64,000 nt of DNA. Origin: Vibrio sp. BS-M-Sm-2. GTDB taxonomy: Bacteria; Pseudomonadota; Gammaproteobacteria; Enterobacterales; Vibrionaceae. Numbering within the stretch: the stretch's first letter is position 1; each line of letters begins with the position of its first letter. Of this stretch, positions 17,447 through 26,598 are shown one piece after another. Position numbers and translations under genes: made by a program. The DNA is taken from assembly GCF_041504345.1 (NCBI RefSeq), contig NZ_CP167895.1, forward strand, positions 1-64,000, in the 5' to 3' direction. The notes beneath the pieces are model-generated. The model was not told the origin of the DNA and ran no database searches. It saw nothing but the letters and a program-made list of their open reading frames with translations.

Positions 17447-17777
17447 ACCGACTCCTTTATATAATTCATACCAATCAATTGTCCGTTTTTTCATACATGA
17501 CATGTCAGAGTTCGGTTAGTGGAAACCAAAGGTTTGGTTTTGATATGAGCACAATTGTTCTACAGAACGAAACACAAAGACTCAAAGTATTCACAAAAAC
17601 GATTAGAGCAAATACTTTCTTTATTTATATCAATAATTTATACATTAACTTAAGAAATATATAGCAAGTTAATTTGTATTAAGAATTAAAAGTTCGAGAT
17701 TGGCATTCCACATTTCAATCGATTGATTCGCATTTATAAAACTGGTTGGCTACATTTCGTTTGCTCAAACGCACTTC
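17447..17777. other. Gene-free region between the XRE regulator and the gbpA riboswitch
   Basis: AT-rich stretch that must hold the divergent promoters of the XRE gene and of gbpA. A plus-strand reading frame at 17479-17664 has no homology, a poor ribosome site and a low-complexity C-terminus, so I do not call it. No clear consensus promoter was fixed. Confidence 0.5.
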
Positions 17778-17856
17778 TGGCAAACTATTTGAAAGAATAG
17801 GACGCAAAGCCACCGGTCTGTCGACAAATATTCTGTCTATGATAGCGGGGCCGCCA
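17778..17856 (+). promoter_or_regulatory. Cyclic di-GMP-I (GEMM) riboswitch upstream of gbpA
   Basis: The RNA matches the GEMM-I aptamer closely: GGCAAAC, a GAAA tetraloop (17791-17794), GGACGCAAAGCC, the second stem, and the tetraloop receptor region CTATGATAGCGGGG, closed by GCCA pairing with TGGC. It resembles the Vc1 and Vc2 aptamers of V. cholerae, and Vc1 also precedes gbpA. Just downstream, CACTTAA (17855-17861) and TTAAGTG (17868-17874) form an alternative stem overlapping the aptamer's closing strand, and a T6 run follows near 17908. That layout suggests switching in the leader. Confidence 0.95.
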
Positions 17857-17930
17857 CTTAATAGGATTTAAGTGTAAATGCATGCCGGAGTGTTCTCTTT
17901 TTTGTCGGCCAAATACAGTAAGGACAAATA

Positions 17931-19397
17931 ATGAAACAACTCCCAAAAAAATCACTCATCGCACTATCGCTACTTAGCGTAAGCGGTGCAAGCTTCGGTC
18001 ACGGTTATGTCTCTGCATACAACAATGGCGTTGCTGAGAGCCGTGTTGCCCTATGTAAGTTCCCCGCGAGTGATACGCAAGAGAAAAACACCAACTGTGG
18101 TGGTATCCAATACGAGCCACAAAGTGTGGAAGGCCCTGAAGGCTTTCCTGAAGTCGGCCCTGCTGATGGGAAAATCGCCAGTGCGCAATCTTCTTTAGCA
18201 GCAGCACTAGACGAGCAAAAAGCAGATCGCTGGGTTAAACGCCCTATCAAGTCTGGTTCTCAGTACTTTGAATGGACGTTCACAGCTAACCACAAGACTC
18301 GCGATTGGAAATATTACATTACTCAACCAGACTGGAACCCAAACCAGCCTTTGGCACGCAGCTCCTTTGACTTAACGCCATTCTGTGTTGTTGAAGGCAA
18401 TATGAAACAGCCACCGATGCAAGTAAGCCACTTGTGTAATGTGCCAGAACGCGAAGGTTATCAAGTGATCCTTGCGGTATGGGATGTAGGTGACACTGCT
18501 GCGGCTTTCTACAACGTTATCGACGTGAAGTTTGATGGCGACGGTCCTATCATTCCTGATTGGGATCAAGGCGGTCAAATCAACCCAACACAAGACCTGA
18601 ATGTAGGTGACGCTGTTTACACTCGCGTATTCGATCAATCCGGTGAGAACGCTTCATACAGCACTGAGCTTGTGATTGAAAGTTCTGAGCAAGGCAAAGC
18701 CAATAATTGGTCTTACGCTCTTTCTTCTAAAATCAACCAAGAGCAGACGCAAATCAAAGCAGGTCAATTGAACGACCAAGGTGATTTCGCCCCCGTTTAC
18801 GGCACTAACCCTGTTTATCTAAAAGCAGGCTCTGGCTTTAACAGTGTAGAAATCGGCTACAAGATTGATACTCCAGAACCAGAGCATGAGCTAGAAGTAA
18901 CAGGTCTAGAGTCAGAGTACATTATCGATGAGAGCCAACCTACCCAGCTAGATCTTACGTTAGCGGCAACAGGCGATATCCAAGCTGAGCTTACCGTGTA
19001 CAACCATCACCGTGAAGCGCTTGCATCTCAGAAATCGGACCTAACAGACGGACAAGTTGAAGGTGTTCAGCTGACTCTTTCTAAGTCTGAAGCTGGCCAC
19101 CACATGCTTGTGGTTGTGACGAAAGATGACCAAGGTAACTTAGTGGATCAGAACACGCTTGATTTCCACCTAATGGACGAGCAAACACCGCCACCAGCGG
19201 GCGATTACGACTTCATATTCCCAGAAAGCATTGAGTCTTACACTGCCGGTACTAAAGTATTGAGCAGCGATGGTGGCGTTTATCAGTGTAAAGAGTTCCC
19301 ATACTCTGGCTACTGTGTTCAATGGGCACCAACAGCAACTCAGTACGAACCAGGTGTCGGTTCACACTGGCAAAGTGCTTGGAACAAAGTGGACTAA
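17931..19397 (+). CDS. gbpA: N-acetylglucosamine-binding protein A, chitin-active lytic polysaccharide monooxygenase
   Basis: Secreted colonisation factor and copper monooxygenase acting on chitin. A 23-residue signal peptide leaves His24 at the mature N-terminus (SFG|HGYVSA), the first ligand of the copper histidine brace of the AA10 domain (about 24-205). The GbpA-specific second and third domains follow (about 210-410), and then a C-terminal chitin-binding module (about 430-488) with YQCKEFPYSGYC and paired aromatic residues. The 488-aa length matches GbpA. The ribosome site AAGGAC lies before ATG, and transcription is under the cyclic di-GMP riboswitch at 17778-17856, linking chitin attachment to the sessile state. 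Confidence 0.96.
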   Translation: MKQLPKKSLIALSLLSVSGASFGHGYVSAYNNGVAESRVALCKFPASDTQEKNTNCGGIQYEPQSVEGPEGFPEVGPADGKIASAQSSLAAALDEQKADRWVKRPIKSGSQYFEWTFTANHKTRDWKYYITQPDWNPNQPLARSSFDLTPFCVVEGNMKQPPMQVSHLCNVPEREGYQVILAVWDVGDTAAAFYNVIDVKFDGDGPIIPDWDQGGQINPTQDLNVGDAVYTRVFDQSGENASYSTELVIESSEQGKANNWSYALSSKINQEQTQIKAGQLNDQGDFAPVYGTNPVYLKAGSGFNSVEIGYKIDTPEPEHELEVTGLESEYIIDESQPTQLDLTLAATGDIQAELTVYNHHREALASQKSDLTDGQVEGVQLTLSKSEAGHHMLVVVTKDDQGNLVDQNTLDFHLMDEQTPPPAGDYDFIFPESIESYTAGTKVLSSDGGVYQCKEFPYSGYCVQWAPTATQYEPGVGSHWQSAWNKVD

Positions 19398-19451
19398 GTA
19401 CTCGCTAGATACTTACTTTGTATTAAGTGCGTTTTAGTCATCAACCAAACA

Positions 19452-19482
19452 AAAACGGATGCCCAAAGCATCCGTTTTCTTG
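19452..19482. terminator. Bidirectional terminator between gbpA and ctaB
   Basis: AAAACGGATGC (19452-19462) pairs perfectly with GCATCCGTTTT (19468-19478), with T runs in both directions. Confidence 0.85.
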
Positions 19483-19508
19483 TTCAGTAAAAGTAAAAAC
19501 GCCAGTTG

Positions 19509-20483
19509 TTAAAGTAGATAGTGGTCTGCCAACAGAGCAACAAACAAGATCATGAGATGATAGATGGAGAACTTAAAGGTCTTCATCGCCATATTAGGCT
19601 CATCACGATACTTAAGTACCCAAGCGTGGTAAACAAACCCACCGTTGAGCACCAATGAAGCGCTCAAATATATCCAGCTGCTCATGCCGACTAACACCGG
19701 CAATATACACACGATGCTCAACAACAAGGTATAGAGCAAAATAGAAGTCTTAGTGTATTCGATTCCGTGGGTCACAGGCAGCATGGGGATATTCACTTTG
19801 GCATACTCATCACGACGATGAATTGCCAACGCCCAGAAGTGCGGAGGCGTCCAAATAAAGATGATCATCACCAACAACCAAGCATTTGAGTGCAACTCAT
19901 TGGTAACCGCCGTCCAACCCAATAGCGGAGGCATTGCACCTGCGATCCCAGCAATCACGATGTTTTGTGGCGTCGCTCGCTTTAAGTACATGGTATAAAT
20001 CACTGCATAACCCAACAAGCTTGCAAAAGTTAGCCAAGCGGTGAGTTGATTGACCCACACGACAAGCGTGACGAATCCAAGTAAGCCGATACCCGCTGCA
20101 AAGCTGAATACACGCACACTACTCAGCTCACCTGACGGTAAAGGTCGTCGGTTTGTTCGAGTCATCTGACCGTCGATCTTTTTATCGATCAAGTGGTTAA
20201 ATGCAGCTGCTGAACCCGCCATTAGTCCTATCCCAATCATTCCGCACAGTGCTTGCTGTAAAGGTAAGCCATTAGGCACAGCCAGACACATCCCGACCAA
20301 TGTCGTCAGCAACATCAAAGCAACCACTTTAGGCTTGGTCAGCGTTAAGTAAACTTTCCAAGTGGCTTTGTTCTTTGCAGCCATTTCGTTACTTAAAGCT
20401 ATGTCGTTGTTGGCTGTTATCTTATGACTTAAGGTTGCGTCTTGAACCACTACTTCATGTTGTGTTGACGTTCTACTTACCAT
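19509..20483 (-). CDS. ctaB: Protoheme IX farnesyltransferase (heme O synthase)
   Basis: Adds a farnesyl group to heme B, the first step to the heme A of the cytochrome oxidase encoded upstream. UbiA-type membrane prenyltransferase with about nine helices and the Asp-rich motif NHLIDKKIDGQMTRTNRRP. The ATG at 20483 is preceded by AAGGAGG at 5 bp, which lies inside the end of ctaA. The longer GTG reading to 20504 is therefore rejected, giving 324 aa. It overlaps ctaA by 11 bp and is last in the cox operon. Confidence 0.94.
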   Translation of the reverse strand: MVSRTSTQHEVVVQDATLSHKITANNDIALSNEMAAKNKATWKVYLTLTKPKVVALMLLTTLVGMCLAVPNGLPLQQALCGMIGIGLMAGSAAAFNHLIDKKIDGQMTRTNRRPLPSGELSSVRVFSFAAGIGLLGFVTLVVWVNQLTAWLTFASLLGYAVIYTMYLKRATPQNIVIAGIAGAMPPLLGWTAVTNELHSNAWLLVMIIFIWTPPHFWALAIHRRDEYAKVNIPMLPVTHGIEYTKTSILLYTLLLSIVCILPVLVGMSSWIYLSASLVLNGGFVYHAWVLKYRDEPNMAMKTFKFSIYHLMILFVALLADHYLL

Positions 20484-21528
20484 GATTACCTCCTTGTAAT
20501 ACACTGTTCTTCACCAAGCTCTCACTCGGTTTGCGTTGCCACACCACAAAATTGGTTACAACCATGCTGATGAGCAACATCGCTGCGACTAGGTTATGCA
20601 AAACCGCAACTGAGATTGGCAGGTGAAACCATACATTGCTGACCCCAAGACTGATTTGAGTGAACAACACGATTGCGACAATCACGCTTAGCTTTTGATG
20701 GGGCGCTTGGCCAAACTTCCATAACTGATACACGACCATCAGCACCGTTAACGTCGCCACAATAGCCCCAAACCTGTGCATGACATGGATGGTGAGCCTT
20801 GCAGGATACTCCAACACACCAAACTCATAATTATCATGTCCGCGTTGAGCAAAATCGAACGCATTTTTGAAATCGAGGTAGCTCATCCAGTTACCTTCAC
20901 AAATAGGCAGTTGGGTACACACCAAAGCGGCATAGTTTGACGATGTCCAGCCACCAAGTAGTATCTGCCCAATCACAATGAGTAATCCAAAGAGCGCCCA
21001 AACTTTAAGTGATGGAGAATAAAAAGCCTCGCCAAAACGGCTTTGGAATTGAGACAAACGACAGTAGAGCAGACACAACAGTGACAACAGTGTGAAGCCC
21101 CCCATCAAATGCGCCATAACCACAACGGGCATCAACTTGAGAGTCACCGTCCACATTCCAAGCAAAGCCTGAAAAATCACAGTGGCTGAAATAAGCAAAG
21201 GAAGCCCAATCGAAGTAATATTCTTTTTAATACACCAAGCTACAACGACAAAGATAAGCAGCCCTAATGTTCCTGCAAAGTAGCGATGTATCATCTCAAT
21301 CCAAGCTTTATCTGCTTCGAGAGCTCGCTCTGGAAATTGCAGATTGGCTTGATTCACCGCTTGGGCATCAGAGGGCACGGTGATCTTTCCGTAACAACCC
21401 GGCCAATCAGGACAGCCAAGGCCAGCATCAGACAAACGTGTATAAGCGCCGAGAACAATCACGGTAAGGGTTAACAAGATAGTTAATCTCATCACGAGCA
21501 TCAGTAAATCAGGGGCTTTATTCTGCAT
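20473..21528 (-). CDS. ctaA: Heme A synthase, CtaA/COX15 family
   Basis: Converts heme O to heme A for cytochrome c oxidase. The 351-aa membrane protein has about eight helices in two similar halves. It shows the paired-cysteine loops CPDWPGC (first half) and CTQLPIC (second half) and heme-ligating histidines such as MIHRYFAG and MHRFGA. The GGGAG ribosome site is good. It lies between the CX3C membrane protein gene and ctaB in the oxidase operon. Confidence 0.94.
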   Translation of the reverse strand: MQNKAPDLLMLVMRLTILLTLTVIVLGAYTRLSDAGLGCPDWPGCYGKITVPSDAQAVNQANLQFPERALEADKAWIEMIHRYFAGTLGLLIFVVVAWCIKKNITSIGLPLLISATVIFQALLGMWTVTLKLMPVVVMAHLMGGFTLLSLLCLLYCRLSQFQSRFGEAFYSPSLKVWALFGLLIVIGQILLGGWTSSNYAALVCTQLPICEGNWMSYLDFKNAFDFAQRGHDNYEFGVLEYPARLTIHVMHRFGAIVATLTVLMVVYQLWKFGQAPHQKLSVIVAIVLFTQISLGVSNVWFHLPISVAVLHNLVAAMLLISMVVTNFVVWQRKPSESLVKNSVLQGGNHGK

Positions 21529-21630
21529 CGTTTATCTCCCTATACTTATTCCCTTTCGTTGCTTACACTCAAGCATTAGCTCCATCTGCTAAAGCTTATA
21601 GACTTAAGCTTTAGTTGATAATCCTATCAA

Positions 21631-22239
21631 CTACCCAACTCGTGACAGTTTGAGAAGCTTTCTTAAATCATGAATCATGCCTTTAGATTGACCAACTAAC
21701 TGCGAAAGATCAGAAACGCTTTTGTACTCCATGACCAACTGTCCTAGTGGGTCAATAATGACAATGGAAGCAGGCGAAAACTCGGTACTTAACTGATCAC
21801 CACCAGCTAACAAAGATAGAGCAGGCTTATCGAGCGAACCCGATAACGAGTTCCCCTCCGATACAAAAACAACGGGGGTCACCCGCTCTTTGTTTTTACC
21901 TAGCGCCAAATAGCTTTGATTCAAATAATGGAGCTGTTGCTCACACAAGCTTTCGCACTCTGTGGGAGCAATATAACCTACTAACCACCCTTCTCCAGCC
22001 ATGGGTACCGTTATGCCAAAATCCGCTAGTGTGGTTCTGGGTTCTATCAATTCGCCCGAGTTAGTGACACCTGAGGTATACCAATTCTGGTCCAGCACGG
22101 TTTTGGCAATAATCGCAGGTAAAGCGAAAATCAAAAATAATCCGATTAATACCAGACGTCCCTTAGTCTGGCGGCTTTTAAGCTCAGCCATGTTTGCATC
22201 GGTGCTTTCCTGGTTCATTTGCGCTTGAGATTTATCCAT
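21631..22239 (-). CDS. Membrane-anchored protein of the cox operon with a Sco-like CX3C motif
   Basis: Conserved partner of cytochrome oxidase clusters in gammaproteobacteria, 202 aa. One membrane helix (about residues 30-50) precedes a periplasmic domain with a thioredoxin-like layout. CESLC has the CX3C spacing of Sco copper chaperones, in the same place relative to a following helix. The distal histidine of Sco proteins is not evident: the expected strand reads VIIDPLGQLVMEY. It may be a copper or redox assembly factor that has lost or altered metal binding. AAGGA precedes the ATG. Confidence 0.7.
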   Translation of the reverse strand: MDKSQAQMNQESTDANMAELKSRQTKGRLVLIGLFLIFALPAIIAKTVLDQNWYTSGVTNSGELIEPRTTLADFGITVPMAGEGWLVGYIAPTECESLCEQQLHYLNQSYLALGKNKERVTPVVFVSEGNSLSGSLDKPALSLLAGGDQLSTEFSPASIVIIDPLGQLVMEYKSVSDLSQLVGQSKGMIHDLRKLLKLSRVG

Positions 22240-22293
22240 ATTTATTCCTTGTGGTAAGCACTGCCTTTAAGTCGCTATTTCAATCTCGAGTGC

Positions 22294-23121
22294 CTACTTC
22301 TTATTCATGTGGCTATTTTTCTTAAAATATCGGAACCCTATCAACAACATCAAAAACAAAAGTACGGCAGCCATTACAAACCATTGAAATGAGTAACCAA
22401 AGTGCTTCTCAGATTTCATCGCCGTTGGACGCCATAACATTTCATAGGGCCATGAATCTAAACTCTGAGGTTGGAAGACAAAGGGCAGTACTTCTTGCCC
22501 GGTGTACTCTGATAACGCTGTTATGTTTAGGTTTTGGATTCTATTTGGTGTCGTATTTTCTAAAGCTAACTCATGGCTTAAAGGATTCACCGAACGTGTA
22601 TACAAACGCCCTGACATTTTGGTTGGTAGTGTGATGCTTCCTAGTTGTGGGAGTTCTCTTCTGTCACTGCTCGCTGCAACGAACCCAAGATCGATCAATA
22701 ACTGTTTTTCAGCCACTAAGGATTTGTTGTCATCTTCAAAGCGAACCTCACCCAACATGTAAATCACATAGCCTACCGTTCCTTGGTTAATCTGGTTGTC
22801 TAACAAAACCACTAAACCACTGGGTGTTTCCAGCTCCACGTCAACTCTTAAGCCATTTAAAGACGGCAGTTCAGATGCACCTTGCATTTGTGTACGCGAG
22901 CCCTTCCATTCAGAGATCACCGTATCCAACGACCTAGACGATTGCTGCGCTCTTTCTGATAGCTGCTGTTCATAGCGCAATTTCTCGTTACCTCGCTCTA
23001 ACTGCCATAAACCCAACTTGATTAAAATGCCGACTGAAACCACAGTTAAAACAACCACTATCCAAAAACCTTTACTGCGGAACTTGTGTTCATCATCAAT
23101 CAATCGGTTTGGAGTTATCAC
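22294..23121 (-). CDS. SURF1 family cytochrome oxidase assembly protein
   Basis: Assembly factor for heme-copper oxidase, thought to help heme A insertion. It shows two terminal membrane helices, with GLWQLERG after the first and SFQWFVMAAVLLFLMLL at the end, and the central SURF1 domain (GTVGYVIYML, WRPTAMKSEKHFGYSFQW). The open frame extends to 23337, but the extension overlaps the oppositely oriented DUF2909 gene and looks non-native. A GTG at 23121 (276 aa) fits best, though no strong ribosome site marks it, so the start is uncertain. Confidence 0.8.
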   Translation of the reverse strand: MITPNRLIDDEHKFRSKGFWIVVVLTVVSVGILIKLGLWQLERGNEKLRYEQQLSERAQQSSRSLDTVISEWKGSRTQMQGASELPSLNGLRVDVELETPSGLVVLLDNQINQGTVGYVIYMLGEVRFEDDNKSLVAEKQLLIDLGFVAASSDRRELPQLGSITLPTKMSGRLYTRSVNPLSHELALENTTPNRIQNLNITALSEYTGQEVLPFVFQPQSLDSWPYEMLWRPTAMKSEKHFGYSFQWFVMAAVLLFLMLLIGFRYFKKNSHMNKK

Positions 23122-23122
23122 T

Positions 23123-23353
23123 ATGGCGTCATCTACCTTTGTGTTGTTGTTTAAAATTGTGTTGGTCGCTTTGCTGTTCTTCATCGCTTTCAACTTGATG
23201 AAAGGCCTAATCCAAATCGCCTCGGGCAAACACAATGGCAAAAGACTGAGCCACTTCTTGGGTCGTCGTGTGATGTGGTCAGCTGTTGTCGTGTTACTGT
23301 TATTACTGGCTTTAGGTTCAGGAGTGATAACTCCCAACCCTCGCCCCTATTAA
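23123..23353 (+). CDS. DUF2909 twin-transmembrane small protein
   Basis: Small membrane protein of 76 aa with two hydrophobic helices (about residues 5-25 and 48-66) joined by a basic loop (KHNGKRLSHFLGRR). This is the DUF2909 pattern seen in cytochrome oxidase clusters. The ATG at 23123 has GGAG 8 bp upstream; the longer frame from 23018 is a shadow. It runs against the cox operon, divergent from SURF1 and convergent with coxC. It therefore needs its own promoter inside the operon and makes RNA antisense to it. Confidence 0.75.
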   Translation: MASSTFVLLFKIVLVALLFFIAFNLMKGLIQIASGKHNGKRLSHFLGRRVMWSAVVVLLLLLALGSGVITPNPRPY

Positions 23354-23372
23354 TTCCCAATAGGCTCAGCAG

Positions 23373-24257
23373 TTAGAGCACATACACAAACACAAACAGA
23401 CCTAACCAAACCACATCGACAAAGTGCCAATACCAACTGCCCGCTTGGAACGCAAAATGGTCTTTCGGAGTGAAGTGGTCTTTCGCAACCCTTGCTAGCA
23501 ACACAATCAAAAAGAGGGTTCCTAAACAGACATGCAAGCCATGGAATCCAGTCAGTAAGAAGAATGTGTTGCCATAGATGCCAGATTGAAGTGTCAGCCC
23601 CATCTCTTGATAAGCGTGAAGATACTCTTCAACTTGGAAAAATAGGAAGAAGCCAGCTAGAACAATCGTGATCTCCAACCAGACGATTAACGCCATGCGC
23701 TTATTTTGTTCGAGGCTTAGGTGCGCCATGTGCAACGTCACGGATGAAAGCAGTAGAATAATGGTGTTCTTAAGAGGGATACCCTGCCAAGGCATAGCTT
23801 GTGTCGTCACGCCATCAGGTGTGGTTGTTAGCGGCCACATCGATTGGAACATCGGCCACAACACTTCGTGAGTCATTTCATTATTGCCCGCCCCACCAAT
23901 CCAAGGCACAGAAATCATGCGAGCATAGAAAAGCGCACCAAAGAAAGCACCGAAGAACATGATTTCGGAAAAGATAAACCAACTCATGCCTTGTCGAAAC
24001 GAACGAGATATCTGCTCAGAGTAGAGACCACTTAATGATTCCGTGATCACATTGCTAAACCAACCTGCAAGCATGTAAAGCAACACACAAAATCCGACTA
24101 ACAGCACTGCTTTTCCAAACACACCACCAGCGGCATCAGTACCCATGTTTTGTACCGTCAAGCCAGCGCCAACCGCGACCAAAAACAGTGCTACAGCACC
24201 CACCAATGGCCAGTGGCTTTGATGTGGAACGAAATAAACTTCCTTTTTAGAACTCAT
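23373..24257 (-). CDS. coxC: Cytochrome c oxidase subunit III
   Basis: Third core subunit of the caa3/aa3-type oxidase, 294 aa with about seven membrane helices. It shows SEIMFFGAFF, HMAHLSLEQNK, LTGFHGLHVCLG and the end WYWHFVDVVWLGLFV typical of subunit III. AAGGAG precedes the ATG by 7 bp. It follows ctaG in the operon. Confidence 0.95.
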   Translation of the reverse strand: MSSKKEVYFVPHQSHWPLVGAVALFLVAVGAGLTVQNMGTDAAGGVFGKAVLLVGFCVLLYMLAGWFSNVITESLSGLYSEQISRSFRQGMSWFIFSEIMFFGAFFGALFYARMISVPWIGGAGNNEMTHEVLWPMFQSMWPLTTTPDGVTTQAMPWQGIPLKNTIILLLSSVTLHMAHLSLEQNKRMALIVWLEITIVLAGFFLFFQVEEYLHAYQEMGLTLQSGIYGNTFFLLTGFHGLHVCLGTLFLIVLLARVAKDHFTPKDHFAFQAGSWYWHFVDVVWLGLFVFVYVL

Positions 24258-24295
24258 CGCTCAACTCCTTATGTTGATACTAGTTCTGTAAATCC

Positions 24296-24925
24296 CTAAT
24301 TACTTGCGAGTACGTTAGGCCCAGATTTATTGGCCGCTGCACCCACCTCACTCGTAATATTAAATAACGTATAAGAGAGCGTAAGCGTATGTATCGATTC
24401 TGGAATATCTGGCTCAATGTAAAATATCAAACCCATTTCTGCACTTTTGTGCCCGTCCAATGGCTGCTGATTAAAACAAAAGCACTCCATCTTATTAAAG
24501 TAGGTCGCTCCCATTCCCGGAGACACAGATGGTACAGCCTGACCAACCAATGAACTCGCAGATAGATTCTTCGCGATGTAATTGGTTTGAACTACCTCTC
24601 CTGGATGAACCTCTAGCACACGTACTTCAGGCGAAAACTGCCACGGCATATCTGGCTTAATGTGCGACATAAATTCAACACGAACAGTACGAGAGTAATC
24701 AGGCTGCATTCCCTGAGGTTGAACGGCAGAGACCGTGTTGGTTTTACCATTAATGCCTAAAGCCTCACACATCACATCGTAAAGTGGCACCAAAGCAAAA
24801 CCGAAACCAAACATCGCAACCACACTCAACACCAAGTAGCCCGTCAGCTTTTTAGACGATCGCTTATTAGATAGGCGCTTTGGCTGTTTTTTAACTTGAT
24901 CGGAATCGCTTTGCTTATCACTCAT
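24296..24925 (-). CDS. ctaG: Cytochrome c oxidase copper-assembly protein CtaG (Cox11)
   Basis: Delivers copper to the CuB site of subunit I. One membrane helix (about residues 28-50) anchors a periplasmic beta-sandwich domain. The copper-binding motif CFCF is present in MECFCFNQQPL. The length of 209 aa is usual. It lies between coxA and coxC, 11 bp from coxA, with GAGGA before its ATG. Confidence 0.94.
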   Translation of the reverse strand: MSDKQSDSDQVKKQPKRLSNKRSSKKLTGYLVLSVVAMFGFGFALVPLYDVMCEALGINGKTNTVSAVQPQGMQPDYSRTVRVEFMSHIKPDMPWQFSPEVRVLEVHPGEVVQTNYIAKNLSASSLVGQAVPSVSPGMGATYFNKMECFCFNQQPLDGHKSAEMGLIFYIEPDIPESIHTLTLSYTLFNITSEVGAAANKSGPNVLASN

Positions 24926-24936
24926 AGCTCATTCCT

Positions 24937-26598
24937 CTAATCTACTTTAGGTGGATGAGTAAAGGTGTGGTGAGGCGCAGGGCTTGGTACTGTCCACTCA
25001 AGTCCTTCCGCTCTGTCCCAAGGCTTGCTTGGTGCAGGCTCTCCGCCTCTTACGCACTTAATAGCCAGCCATAAGAAAATCAACTGAGACAACCCAAAGG
25101 CAAAACCACCAATCGACACGACTTGGTTAACGTCAGCAAATTGAATGGCGTAATCTGGAATACGACGCGGCATGCCCGCTAGCCCTAAAAAGTGCATCGG
25201 GAAGAACAGTACATTAACTGAGATTACCGACGTCCAGAAATGCCACAAACTGAGCTTGTGGTCGTACATATGCCCAGTCCATTTCGGCAGCCAGTAATAG
25301 GCGGCGGCCATAATTGAGAACACAGCACCTGTCACCAGAACATAGTGGAAATGAGCTACAACAAAGTAGGTATCGTGGTATTGGAAATCAGCAGGTACGA
25401 TAGCGAGCATCAATCCGGATAACCCACCAATCGTAAACAGAACAATGAAAGCAATAGCAAACAGCATTGGCGTCTCAAAGGTCAAAGCACCCCGCCACAT
25501 GGTCGCTACCCAGTTGAAGACTTTCACACCTGTCGGCACAGCGATCAACATGGTGCAATACATGAAGAACAATTCGGCAAATACTGGCATACCCGTGGTG
25601 AACATGTGATGCGCCCAAACCAAGAATGACAGCAATGCGATACTGCAAGTCGCGTATACCATCGAGTGATAGCCAAACAAACGCTTGCCACTGAATGCAG
25701 GGATGATGGCTGAGACAATACCAAAAGACGGCAAGATCATGATGTACACTTCGGGGTGACCAAAGAACCAGAATATGTGCTGGAACATCACCGGATCACC
25801 ACCACCAGCGGCATCAAAGAAGCTTGTTCCAAAGTATTTGTCGGTCAGTACCATGGTGACCGCACCGGCCAGCACCGGCATAACGGCTATCAGTAGGAAA
25901 GCGGTAATTAACCAAGTCCATACGAACATCGGTAACTTGAACCAAGTCATGCCCGGCGCTCTCATATTGACAATGGTTACGATCACGTTAATCGCCCCCA
26001 TGATCGAACTGATCCCCATAATATGTACTGAGAATACGAATAGTGCAGTGCTGTCCGGGCCATAAGTTGTCGAGAGTGGCGCATAAAAAGTCCACCCAAA
26101 GCTCGGGCCACCACCCTCTGTAAACAAAGACCCTATTAAGATTAGAAAAGCAAACGGCAAGATCCAGAAGCTGAGGTTATTCATTCTCGGCAAAGCCATA
26201 TCTGGAGCACCGATCATCATTGGGATCATCCAGTTAGCTAACCCCGTAAATGCTGGCATCACCGCACCAAACACCATGATCAAGCCGTGGACTGTGGTCA
26301 TCTGGTTGAAGAAGTCTGGCTCAACGAGTTGTAACCCCGGTTGGAATAGCTCCGCGCGGATCACCATTGCCATGGCTCCACCCGTTAAGAACATCGCAAA
26401 GCTGAACCACAAATAAAGTGTCCCAATGTCTTTATGATTGGTTGAATATAGCCAACGAGCCCAGCCTTTAGGTGCCGCATGTGAGTCGTGATCATCAACA
26501 GGCAAATCACTATTGCCCAGTGTACCTTCCACAGAATGGCTTAGCGCTTGGTCTTCTGCTGGAGCCGATTTCACCGGCTTATTGATTGGTGAACTCAT
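24937..26598 (-). CDS. coxA: Cytochrome c oxidase subunit I
   Basis: Catalytic subunit of the aa3-type heme-copper oxidase, 553 aa with twelve expected membrane helices. It shows WFFGHPEVYI (CuB His and cross-linked Tyr), the HH pair in WAHHMFTTG, and the heme-ligand helix DTYFVVAHFHYV. The GHPEVY tyrosine and K/D-channel residues indicate an A-type proton-pumping oxidase. Its ATG overlaps the stop of coxB (ATGA at 26595-26598). Confidence 0.97.
   Translation of the reverse strand: MSSPINKPVKSAPAEDQALSHSVEGTLGNSDLPVDDHDSHAAPKGWARWLYSTNHKDIGTLYLWFSFAMFLTGGAMAMVIRAELFQPGLQLVEPDFFNQMTTVHGLIMVFGAVMPAFTGLANWMIPMMIGAPDMALPRMNNLSFWILPFAFLILIGSLFTEGGGPSFGWTFYAPLSTTYGPDSTALFVFSVHIMGISSIMGAINVIVTIVNMRAPGMTWFKLPMFVWTWLITAFLLIAVMPVLAGAVTMVLTDKYFGTSFFDAAGGGDPVMFQHIFWFFGHPEVYIMILPSFGIVSAIIPAFSGKRLFGYHSMVYATCSIALLSFLVWAHHMFTTGMPVFAELFFMYCTMLIAVPTGVKVFNWVATMWRGALTFETPMLFAIAFIVLFTIGGLSGLMLAIVPADFQYHDTYFVVAHFHYVLVTGAVFSIMAAAYYWLPKWTGHMYDHKLSLWHFWTSVISVNVLFFPMHFLGLAGMPRRIPDYAIQFADVNQVVSIGGFAFGLSQLIFLWLAIKCVRGGEPAPSKPWDRAEGLEWTVPSPAPHHTFTHPPKVD

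Noticed and set aside
17479..17664. Plus-strand 61-codon frame upstream of gbpA
   Set aside because: No recognisable domain, no good ribosome site, and AT-rich asparagine/isoleucine-heavy C-terminus typical of noncoding DNA.
22294..23337. Full 347-aa reading of the SURF1 gene
   Set aside because: The N-terminal extension lies over the DUF2909 gene on the other strand and lacks family similarity.
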